Shown here: one piece after another, positions 27,695 through 37,800 of the stretch | How positions within the stretch are numbered: the stretch's first letter is position 1 | How the letters are laid out: the number at the start of each line of letters is the position of its first letter | NCBI RefSeq assembly: GCF_022539665.2 | Contig: NC_081337.1 | Coordinates: 6,610,679-6,674,678 of the forward strand | Length of the DNA: 64,000 nucleotides | Source of the DNA: Daphnia carinata | Taxonomy: Eukaryota > Arthropoda > Branchiopoda > Diplostraca > Daphniidae | Direction: 5' to 3' | Notes under the pieces: model-generated | The model's input: only the letters and a program-made list of their open reading frames with translations | Told to the model about the DNA's origin: nothing | Database searches by the model: none | Position numbers and translations under genes: made by a program

Positions 27695-29603
27695 TTATCT
27701 ATATTCCCACACGTCGACAGGATAGCCTATTTCTTCACCACTGTCGGAGTGAAAGATCAAATTGGTTCCATATAGCCGTGTGGAAGTTAGAATACTTTTA
27801 CAGCTAAACGGGGCCTTATGATTCTTAGCGTAAACTAAGCGGTAAAATGAGTTCACGTGCTTAATCGATAGTTCAGAGTTCATTCCATAATTTTTTGTTG
27901 GCATTATATCATCCGTAATCGTAACTGTTACGTCCTTTTTCCCCTTAACGGATCGGTGTATAACTATTTGAAAATAAATAGTCCCTCTGTTACCTAGTGC
28001 ACTCCGCTGGAGGTTTGCAATGATCTCAGTGACGTGAATTTGGTTGGTTGACTGTATGCCTTCATCAAAGGTTCCGTATTTGATTTGTGTACGTCCATTT
28101 GAGTTTCCAGTTGAGGTAATCGAAGTGTAATTTTTTAAACCTCCGGTCTTTCACTTTGTTTCCAGTGGAAAGCAGTGTTGTTGTGTCTCCAACTTTTTAT
28201 CCACCATCCAACGAAGTGAACGTGTTTATTACAACACAAGAACTTCCATTTGAGTGACTGATGAAATTGTGAACCAATACAAACTGGGTCCTCCATTTCA
28301 TAAATTACACTCATCTTCCACCACTACGCATCACACGAACTCACCATAATAGAATTTAGCGTCTTCTTCAACCTTCACACTTTGGCGAGAGGGCCAGTAT
28401 TTGCTACAAAAACGAAAAAAAAAAACGAGGAGGACACGACGCAGCGGGTTACATAAGTACGAATCACATGATGGCTAATGAACCGAGGTGACGGTGTTAA
28501 GACATCCTATTGACACAGCATCTATCGTACTCTAATTTTGGCAGAATTTCGTCCGTCGAACGGATCTTCTATCATGGTCGATAGTTAATATAACTAAAAA
28601 AGGAGGCTTCTTCACCAAAAGTTTTGCCTTCTCAGTCTCAAATTGAGTAGCATTCAAGAATGTAACGTCGGCAGTGAAAGACCGCGTTCCCATCACCGGT
28701 GCCCATGGTCGAAGAGATCCAAATCGTATGACTTCTAAAGGTCTCACTTCTTTTCCTAGGCAATCGAGTAAGGAAAACGTGAGAAAGAAAAAAAAAAGTT
28801 CTGCTTCAAGTAACAGGACTGAACCAAATTTACTTTTTTTTTCCCCTTTCATCTAAAGACGGATGTTTCTAGACTCGTTTCGAATAAGCTTGATTAAACT
28901 TGTTGGGACCCATGGAAACGTTTCAGAAAAAACTAGTAACATTCCATCGTTCATCACCGAGCCGCGATTCGGCTTTGTCTTCAGATACAAAGAATTTCAT
29001 GGAATGATCTGTGGCATCCAATCCAATGTAAATTTTTTTATCGAATGCATCAAACGCAAAATTTGAAGGACGACTTATAGAAATTATTCCACTTTTGACT
29101 TTCTTCTCCTATAATATCTTCTGCTTTAGTAATTGGTAATCAATTCTAACAACCCGTGCGCGAATTTCCGAAAAATTCAAATCGAAAGCAAAAAGCTATT
29201 ACCGGGAATGCGAGACTAATACGCCATGGTTGAGATCGACACTACGGTCAAAAGACTAAAAACTTTATTGTCTCTGTATCAAGTATTGTATAGCGAGCGA
29301 CAAGTGGGATTCGCCTTACCAGTCCCTATTAAATAATTCAATTGGAGAATTACTGATCCATTCGCTTTCCTTGCAATCTTCGAATAACTGAAATATCAGT
29401 GCTGAGAAATGGAAACCTCTTTCAAGCTAGACTTTTGAACCTGCAATTCCACTTAGCTCTTTTTCACATTCTCAAATGGTTTTGTTAGTCCCTCTTAATC
29501 CAATTGCGAAAGGATCGAGCTTAATGAACTTTTCGTTTCGTAAATAGTAGAAAACGCGATAAAAGACCTTATTATGTGTCAGGTAAATGGCATTGGATAG
29601 TTT
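27695..29603 (-). pseudogene. Broken coding-like region of unrecognised family, probable pseudogene
   Basis: Several minus-strand fragments read like protein but are interrupted. One at 29603-29472 follows a clean TTTTTAG acceptor, encodes 43 codons including RVFYYLRNEKF and LDPFAIGLRGT, and then stops. One ending near 28932 includes SNFAFDAFDKKIYIGLD and KFFVSEDKAESRLGDERW. One at 28852-28532 includes VIRFGSLRPW and FTADVTFLNATQFETEKAK. One at 28403-28345 is bounded by a strong acceptor and a GTGAGT donor and encodes YWPSRQSVKVEEDAKFYY. A last one at about 28150-27695 runs 150 codons and ends in IGYPVDVWEYR and a stop. The order is colinear, but stops and frame changes separate the pieces, so I favour a decayed multi-exon gene. 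A live gene with short introns, or assembly indels, is the alternative. The family is not recognised. Confidence 0.4.
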
Positions 29604-29947
29604 CTAAAAATACAACAGTAAAGTGAACTGGGCAAGCGCTCATTATATATCGATTGTTCTTTTTTATACGGGGTACCAAGTAGTCTTGCATTTAATTAAT
29701 TTAGAAATCCCACGTGATACGGGAAATAAATTTCTTTTGTTGAACAACGTGCTTTTCTGGTTCTCTCTAGTGCTTCTTTTTTTTACACTAGCTTAAGAAT
29801 ATTGATGTATGGCACACATTACTTATTAGTATTTTTTTTTTAAATAAGAAAATAGCCTTCAGGAAACAAATTGTTTCGACATGTTACCAGTTGATACTTT
29901 TACTATTTTCCTGTTTTTGACATTTACAGCAGGACAACAAACTATGT

Positions 29948-30664
29948 TCAAACTTGGATTTGAGCTTCATGGGCTTTCTTCCAGAAATCAAAAAATGGTG
30001 CATGAACATAGTACTCACAAAGGATAGGGTCATTAAAGTCATTTCTATCAAGTGTTTTGTAGATTTGTTCTCCTTTCCACTTGCCAACCTAAAAAGTAGC
30101 AATTAAAGAATTTTCTTGACACACAAGCAGATTTAGAACTTTCTTACCTCCCAATTAGGAACATTGGCCATAAGTTTTTCCTCTTCGTCTCGAATGGCCC
30201 TACAGTGTTTAAGGTAACTAAAAACAATTTTTAAGACCAGTGATTAGTTTTTTTCTTTCCAAATTAACATATGATATGCATTTCTTACGCGCGGTCTCTT
30301 TCAGCCATAAGCAAAGGTAGAGTTGCTAAATGGGCACCATTTTTTTCTACTCTCTCATGCAAAATCTTTGGATAACAGTGATTAAAGTAGTAGTAGGTGG
30401 TACATCCATTAAAAAGTAGAACTCCGGCAAGCAATCTTCCTCCTATTAAGTAATAAACTCGGTTATGAAAGCCGTAAACCACAGCGTTTTCCGATTCTCA
30501 ATGCTACGGGATTCATGAAAAATGGGACTAAAGGTGTCTCAATTAAAAATGAAAAATTTAGATGTAAACCTACCTCTGAAATATGTTTTAGCAGGATTTC
30601 GAGCATATTGTATCTTTTGGTATCCTCCTTCAGGAGGCAAATCTTGCTTGATGGCGGCATCCAT
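29948..30664 (-). CDS. NDUFA13: NADH dehydrogenase (ubiquinone) 1 alpha subcomplex subunit 13 (GRIM-19 / B16.6)
   Basis: Accessory subunit of respiratory complex I, anchored in the mitochondrial inner membrane. The four coding exons are 30664-30574, 30442-30289, 30217-30148 and 30088-29948. Their summed length is 456 nt, exactly 151 codons plus stop, and every intron has GT/AG ends with matching phase. The protein starts MDAAIKQDLPPEGGYQKI, the conserved KQDLPPxGGY block of the family. One membrane segment follows (LLAGVLLFNGCTTYYYF), then the MAERDRA helix, RAIRDEEEKLMANVPNWEVG and a C-terminal KTLDRN tail. Its length matches insect and vertebrate homologues (about 144-154 residues). It is divergent from the SDCCAG8-like gene on the other strand, and the two probably share a promoter. 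No defect is seen. Confidence 0.95.
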
Positions 30665-31093
30665 GTTTCTTGCTGGCCGAATGGGATGAATCGTAAACAG
30701 AAAATTTTATCACTGCAACCATCTGGCGGAAGGTAGTGATACCATACTTTACGTGAACATCTTTTTTTTTAACGGTTGTTTTATATGATAAATTATTAGA
30801 AAATTTCAAGAAAGGTGCAAAGAAAATTATATTGAAAAGTTCCCCAATAAGAATTAGAAAGGATTAAAGCCAAATGTGAAATGGATTTCTAGCAAAAGTA
30901 ATAGTAGATCAACTCTTAAAGGAATTCACACTGCTGTTGCCATAGCAACGGCTTACAGAAAAGATTGGCGTAAATACCAGATTCAAAACATTCGAAATTC
31001 AGTTTTGGAGTTCAGAATTTTAAATGGTCTTGAACTCCATTTATATTCTGCTGGCTCGTCAAAAACCACCTGCCGTTTATGAAACTTTAAAAA
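30665..31093. promoter_or_regulatory. Shared divergent promoter region of NDUFA13 and the SDCCAG8-like gene
   Basis: The two start codons face away from each other with 429 bp between them, so this interval must hold both 5' UTRs and both core promoters unless either gene has a non-coding first exon. The most notable element is the palindromic X-box at 30936-30949. No obvious TATA box was placed. The frames inside it (for example 30876-31082 plus) show no conserved features. Confidence 0.65.
30936..30949 (+). promoter_or_regulatory. RFX-type X-box (GTTGCCATAGCAAC)
   Basis: A perfect 6-2-6 inverted repeat that fits the RFX X-box consensus (GTNRCC, 1-3 nt spacer, RGYAAC). It ends 144 nt upstream of the SDCCAG8-like ATG. 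RFX factors drive ciliary and centrosomal genes in animals, and functional X-boxes usually lie within a couple of hundred bases of the start. Its place in front of a cilium/centrosome gene makes a regulatory role likely, though binding is inferred. NDUFA13, on the other side, is not a ciliary gene. Confidence 0.75.
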
Positions 31094-34000
31094 ATGGATT
31101 TACGAAGAAGTGATAGCCCAGACGAGTACTATAGAGCTGTTCATCAGCTTAAACAATTTTTGTCTGAGAGTGACAGTTCAGATCATCAAGTTTACAAAAA
31201 TGGATTGAAGGTAGTATAAATAACCATTTAACCAATCCTTTGGACTTAAATTGAAACCTTTAATTCCATTTTTGGATAGGATTCTGTTAGGCATAATGCC
31301 ACTTCATCAGAAAACTCAGAGACAAAATCACTTTCTGCTCGGAAATCTCTTTTCAAAAGTCCACTGCATCATAAAACTGGATTTGTTGTTGAAGGAAATA
31401 GTACAGATTACATTCTAATTGGATGGATTCAGAAGCAAATGGTTTACACAAAAGCGTTGGAGAAAGAAGTGGCATTTTACAGAGTATATCATCATATTCA
31501 TTTCCTAATGTTGGGTCATATAATAACTGTGTTCTTCCTAAAAATTACCCTTCTACAGAAACAGATGCCAGGAATAATAAGTGAAACAAAAGTCATGATT
31601 TCAAATGAGGAATCAAATAGAATGGGTCAGGCAAATGCAGTCACTCAAAGACTTTTTTCACTGATTGACACAATATCAAATGCTAAACTTTCCATCAGTC
31701 ATGAGAGTTGTGAAGTCCAAAAGAAAAAAGCTAATGCAAGATTTAGCTGCAGCTCAACATCAGATTCAAATACTTACTCACCAGTGGGCAGAACACACCT
31801 GTTGGAATGGGCAGGATAAATCAAAACTACCTGAAGACATCTCCAGGTATGTTATATCGAAGTCAATGAAATTTAGGTGTTACTACTACCTTCGCTGCTT
31901 CGCTAATAGTTAACTACTAGTCAATTTTGTTTATGATGATCTAAAGCAGTTACCATAGCCGATTCTGAGTGCAAATTGATATTAGAGGGATTCTTATGAT
32001 TTCCCTTGGTTGGGGATGGCCCATCAAAAATCCGTTTCAAATTAAAACTGAAGTCGAAAGTTATCTACTGCAATACGCTAAGCGCTGATAAACTAATTTC
32101 TTTTTCCTGTTATAATAAAAATTTCGTTTGCGTCGCACAATATGTCGGTGTTGATCTCTAGGCAACTCAAGTTTTGTATTCTTTGTCCTACATCCGTTAG
32201 AACACGGATTTCGGTTTTTTCTCTTTGTTTTGTTTGTAAATTAAGTTAACCGTATTTTTTATATTTATGTAATTATGGTAGTTATCGTACAATCGAAGAC
32301 ACGGTTGGTATTGCCACTAACGGTAATTTCCGAACTCGTTGGTTCAGATACTTGTTAAACATCCATCTTTTTTGTTGCATGGTGGATTTAAAGGCTTCAT
32401 GCCAATATAAGTTATTGGATAAATTAGCAAACGAGATGAGGGTTCATTTTAATAACAGGGGTTAACAAGCGTTTTGTGTTTCATTTTCTTTTATAAAGGG
32501 AAAAGTCGGATCTACTTAGCACGGTAAACATGCTACGTTCCACAGTTTCCAGTTTGCAGCAGCGAGAAGCGGATGCGCTGGGACAAGTTCAGCAAAGTGT
32601 AGAAGTTGCTGAACAAGCTCAGCTAGAGCGTGTTCAGGTAAGCCTACGAAAAATTTCAAAAGCAAAGTTTGCTTTGAAACACACGGCAAAAGAATTTCAT
32701 GTTGCATCTTTTATCTCTCTTGGTTCACGTGCATCAATGTCTATTAGATGGAGAACGAAGTTCGGCGTTTGGTTTCGCTGGTCGATCAGCATGAGCAACA
32801 AATGGCGACGCTCAACGCTGAACATTCGAGGCGTTTGCAAGAAGAAAGGACTCGATGGGAATCGAAGTAAGTACTCTAAATTTTACCGCTTATTTCCGAC
32901 TTCAGCCACAGATGACCTTGTGCATAATGCGATGTTAGTTGTCATACATATTAAACATTTACAATTCTTTTATATGTTTCGATATTTTAGACTAGCTGAG
33001 CAAGTGAGTGCTCTAAAGCGAGAAAGAGATTTGCGAGACGAGGCGCTGACTCGCTTATCACTGGATTTAGAGCAGTCCCAGCGTAACGAAGCTGTCCTGA
33101 AAAACGAAATTCAGATCAAGAGTAACCTGTTGGAAAGTAGTCGTCAAGACTTTCAGCGACAAATCAGTACGTAACATATTAATGATCTACTTGTTATGCC
33201 AATCTGTTGAAGTAGAAAAAACTCGGTGACAGTCAGGTATGGCGGTTTTACGCCATAAGCCGCATTGCTGCATTCAGAAGCATTGGCTTCATCTTTTACC
33301 TTACTTTTCATACCGAGTTTTTGTTTACATAGCAAAATTTGCAGGATACAATTATTGGTGGTGCAAAAATTCGTGAAATCAAATTTAACAAAAGAACGTT
33401 AGATTTTTTCTAATTTATTATTTTTGAAAACAATTTTACGTCCTTCAGGTCAAATGCAGAGTGAACAAGGTCGTCTGGCTGGCCAGCAGGCAGAGCTACA
33501 AAGGCGACTGGGTGAAGCCGAACTACGGGCCGAGTTAAACTGCAAAGCTTCAGAGCAAGAAGCCAACTCTGTCCGAGTTGAGGCTGAGTTTTTACGACGA
33601 AAAATCGATCTACTCAGCAAGGAGGCCGACAATCGGAAAAAAGACTACGATAAAGCAATCAAAGAATTGGAGCAACGAAACCTCGAGGTAGGCCGTAACA
33701 AGAGATATTTAGGGAGGAAAATCCAAGAGCCTCCTAGAAACATCTACGTGGTTGTCTGATGCACTTTGCTTGTTGGGATCGGATGATGCAGTGGCTCCGT
33801 CGTCAAGCGATCATTTGAAGCCTGAGAACAAAGAATGAAGCTGACACCACTCAGCCGTATATTTAGATCGCAGTTAACTTCTTCGAAGTGTCAGTTCGTT
33901 CTGCCAATATTGATTTCAGATAAAAAGAAGATCAACATTAGTGAAGTTAAAATGGAATTTATGGATGTTGATGTCATTTTAAAGACTCTGTTTATGACAA

Positions 34001-34704
34001 AAGACAGAAAAAGTTTGCATGCGGCTAGCGATCAATAGAAGTAGAACCTTCAAAAGTTTCTAGTTGCTTGGTGAACGCCGGTTCTAAGGCCAGCAAGAAA
34101 TCGAACCGTCTTTGAAGCTCGTAGACTGTCGCACGTGCCCATGAGACTCGATGTTTTAATGTTATGTAAGTTCTATTCAACCGCGTGCGAAAAGCTTGCG
34201 AGACAAAGAACCAGAGCAACCAGAAACAAAATAGTTAACCTCTGATGTCCATGTTGAGCGAATAGAGAAGATAATAACAATAATAATAAAAGATATTTTT
34301 TTCTTCGTCCATTGCATTAGTTGCACTTAGCAGCAAGCCAACGAGAAGGTGAAAGGGTCCAAGCGGTCAAGTCTGGCTCTCAAGCTTCTTCGCTGGTCAA
34401 ATATCTAGAACAACGTGAAGTCTCGTTACTCCATTCTCTCCAAGAGGCCAAGAGAAAACACGGTAAGATAACAAAACGATGTATTACATTATGAGCTACA
34501 CGCCATTATCCTCCATCTCTCTGTTCATTTTTAATTCTTCTTCTTAATGCGCCTGTTGTTTTACTGATGACGTTTTTAGATGAAAGGTGTAGGGAAATGA
34601 CGAACATCATTGACGAGCAACGGTCTATTATTCAGACACTCAAAGAGGAATATGCGGCTTTGATCGAAGATTTTCAAAAGTCTTTAGTGACCGACGGCAG
34701 TTAG
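31094..34704 (+). CDS. SDCCAG8: SDCCAG8-like centrosomal/ciliary coiled-coil protein
   Basis: Homologue of SDCCAG8 (NPHP10/BBS16 in humans), a long coiled-coil protein of centrosomes and ciliary basal bodies. The nine coding exons are 31094-31210, 31280-31483, 31559-31846, 32499-32637, 32748-32866, 32991-33166, 33449-33687, 34321-34462 and 34580-34704. All introns are GT/AG. The strongest match is exon 4: EKSDLLSTVNMLRSTVSSLQ, followed by QQREADALGQVQQS, aligns with the human KERDDLMSALVSVRSSL and QQREASAYEQVKQV block. The N-terminal VHQLKQFL and ALEKEVAFYRKQM also resemble human segments. Allowing for one extra base in exon 3, the product is about 515 residues, shorter than the human protein (713). 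Most of it is predicted heptad coiled coil. The frame breaks in exon 3 at the A-run 31724-31729, and downstream phases fit only if one base is skipped. Confidence 0.88.
31724..31729 (+). other. One-base frame break at an A6 run in SDCCAG8-like exon 3
   Basis: Read from its acceptor, exon 3 meets a stop at about 31817, after losing coiled-coil character from the A-run onward. Moving to the next frame at the run gives QDLAAAQHQIQILTHQWAEH, a regular heptad pattern, and ends in phase 2. That phase is exactly what exon 4 needs. One extra A in this allele or assembly is the simplest reading. Confidence 0.7.
31847..32498. other. SDCCAG8-like intron 3 (652 bp)
   Basis: AT-rich intron from GTATGT to ATAAAG. 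No extra coding exon is needed, because the phases across it match (2 to 1 base) and the human alignment has no large missing block here. Confidence 0.7.
33688..34320. other. SDCCAG8-like intron 7 (633 bp)
   Basis: Intron from GTAGGC to GCATTAG, phase 0. A TAA triplet run precedes the acceptor near 34271-34290. Short open frames on both strands show no conserved features. Confidence 0.7.
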
Positions 34705-34869
34705 CCGATGGTCCTGCGTTTCGTCGCCCTGAAACCTATAACAACACGGTCTCACCGCTTTGTGTTTTACCCACCCCTTTTTTTCATGTTAGCATGTTTG
34801 CAATGCGAATGTCTTTCCGGCAAGTGACGCATTATCCGCCAGTAACGCCGTCACCTACTGGAATATTTT

Positions 34870-34875
34870 ATTAAA
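34870..34875 (+). terminator. Candidate poly(A) signal ATTAAA after the SDCCAG8-like gene
   Basis: First good hexamer downstream of the stop codon, 166 nt away. An AATAAA at 35413-35418 is a second candidate. Which one is used cannot be judged from sequence alone. Confidence 0.35.
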
Positions 34876-37800
34876 AAAAAAAATTAAGGTGACACGCATA
34901 TGATTCGAACTTATGGCGTGTGACCGAAGATGAATCCAAAGGTGGCAAGGAAAGATTTGTGAGCTATGGCGCAAAAAAATCGATTCGCCAAAAGCCATCT
35001 GCTGCGCAAAATAGCGCTTTTTAAGCTATGTGAACTTGCAGCTGCGACTAGAGTAAAAAAATTTAGCTATAAATTATCTTTATCTCTATTGTACCCTCGC
35101 GCGTGCAAATAGTCTGTTCTGATGGACCTTGATTTTTACATGTTTTCTTTATTATACGTTTATGTGGTTCCCGAACGGCTAGTAGCGCACAGTGAATTAA
35201 ACACATTGCGTGTTTACATTTCCGTCCTATGAATCATCGGATTTCTCAACTGTCCAAAAGTATAACTGTTGATTCGTTGATAACAGCATGGATTTCGAGT
35301 ACAGAAAACGAAAGTAGCCATTCTGATTTCATTCCGTCCATTGTTAATAATCTCAGAATAATTAACGACCAAAAGAATTTTGGAAGTTGAAAACTAATTT
35401 TATGTATTGAACAATAAAAGAGCCCATCCCCGACCTGCTCGGTCTTTACCTTCTTGTCGTTTTGGTTAACTTTGTGCGGTTATCCTTTGACGCAGTGCTG
35501 TCGGTCAATAAATACAGTTTGACCCTATTTCCTTCTACTTGTTTTGTTTTCTTTTTTTTTTCTTCTTCCTTCTTTCGTTTATCCATCGCATTTCTGCACT
35601 CCAACGTATTGTAAAGGCCGAGTATGTTTGAAAGGACACAGTGCAAGACCTACGCTTTGTTTGCTTTTTTCTTGTTATATTTTATTATTTTCCTAGTGTG
35701 CTCTTGTGCTGTCGTTCTTTTAACATTTAACATTGAAAGAAAAAGCACTTATTGTTTTCTTTTGATCGTATACTTCTTGGTTATAGCACCGAAAGGTGCT
35801 TTTATTCTTGTTCACCCCATCACGAGTTTTGGGCGTTTAAAAAGAGTTATGACAGAAAATTTGTAGCAGCCAAGAATCATTGTTCCAGAATTGTCAAAAA
35901 CGTGAAATGTCTGGTTCACAATTGCCTTCCATCCTTTTACCTCTTCGCACATGAGTAATGATGGTCTTGTTGCTTGAGTTCAGGCTCCCACGGAAAGGGC
36001 TAGTTTTTATGTTATACTATATACCTCTACTCTAATACCTTTTCTTTATTGGTATTATTTGCGTCTGGATTTGTTTACCCCACGTTTCGCTCAAGCTTTT
36101 TCCCTCTCTCCTTTTTATATTGCCTGTCCGCATTCAGCAGAACATTTAAAAAAAAAATACGCATGGGGAGAAACTCCGGGCCCTTTAAAGGTCCCCGTTT
36201 TAAAAGCAAACCGTAAAGAGAAAAACATACGAGCCACCTTTTTATTAAGCTTTATATACTGCCTGGGCAGGAGACGTGCCTTCAAGGCCTAATGGAGAAC
36301 ACTGGGTCCAGGGGAATTTGCATTTTCAAGATTATGACAAATGCAAACTCGTCTGGGCGTTTGCACTGAAAACAAATGCGAATATCATCTGAAGCGCCCT
36401 AGTTTTCGAACGCACTCACCATCTGGAATTGATAATCAATTGAAAGCAAATGCCTGCCGTGAAGAAATAATTGCGCCATGTTGTGCTCTTTATCAATACT
36501 CGGAAGGAAGCCTTGCAAAGAGAATTTGTATAATAGGTTCGATCCCGTGTTGGGAAATACATTAAGTTGTCAATGGCATTATTCCTCATGTCTCCGGGAG
36601 CGTACCATCATCGTGACTAAGACCGCACGAATGTATGCCGCTGATAGGTAGCGTGATAGCAACGGCTCTCTGTCTTTCTGTTTTTTTGTAGTAGAAAAGT
36701 TGATCAAACTATGAGGCTGAAACGAAGTTCACAAAGTAGACATCCGTGCCACACGTGATTACCTCTGCTCATTTTTGAATAGATGACGCCTAATCAATGA
36801 TATGCTAATGAGTACCTATTGATATCTCACTGAGATTTGAACGACAATATATTTAGAAATGAACCATATGACGAGATACCGAGTATGAGCTACTGACTAT
36901 GGTAGTCATGAGCTAAACAGGATATCGAGCTGACGGCATGCCATATAGGCGTAATGAATTTACTTGTTAAAGTAGTGTAACATACGGTCCTGCAATGGTG
37001 GTATAGCGAGCACTTTTCCGATAATATATAGCTTTGGAAGATAGATGACTTCGTGGTCAACTGGAGACATCAGCCTTTGATGACCAACTCGATACCCATA
37101 CAGGAACAGCTAAAGTTAAAAGACAACGTCTTTAATCCTTAAAAAGGCTAAATTTGAATTTTTTTCTTTTTTAGATGTATTGAAAATAAAGATTGAAGAC
37201 GCAGCCTTTCGTCTTATTACAAATCACTTTCAAATCTCGGATTGTGCACAGTTCCAGCCGATGAAAATCGATAGCAGCGGTACTTATCGAGACCGTTTTC
37301 ACGAATGTCCTCCGATGTATAGATGACGCAGAGCCTATAGGAAGAATTTCTTTATGTCAACATCGATTTAACTGTAAAAACGAGAATCCTTAACACGTAC
37401 ACTTTTATCTGTACGTCTTGGGGCAAAAAGGCATCGAGCAAGAGCTGCTGCTTGTTAATAAAAATCCATAATCAATGGTTTATAATAAATACCAGAAATG
37501 ATTGGGAAAATAAAAGCGCAATCGTAAAGCACGAAAGCTCGTACTTTCTAAATTTGCTAAAACAATTACCATATTAGATTGTTTTATCAGATAAATCGTT
37601 TGCCTAAACACTGCACGCAGTGGAATTAGGAACATCCTGTATCACCGTAAACCTTACTAGAATTGTTTTGTAAACGAAAAAGATCTACAAATTTTTAACC
37701 AAAACGAAACGCATGTGTTAATTCCAGAGAAATTTCCTCTTCGAAGTTTCGCTATTTTTCGTTCGGTGACGAATGTTTGTGGGAAAACAAATTAGCTGTT

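Noticed and set aside
30876-31082. 68-codon frame upstream of the SDCCAG8-like start
   Set aside because: It covers the X-box promoter region, does not join the gene in frame and has no conserved features.
36510-36560. tRNA-like box B (GGTTCGATCC)
   Set aside because: No matching T-arm stem, A box or acceptor stem could be found around it.
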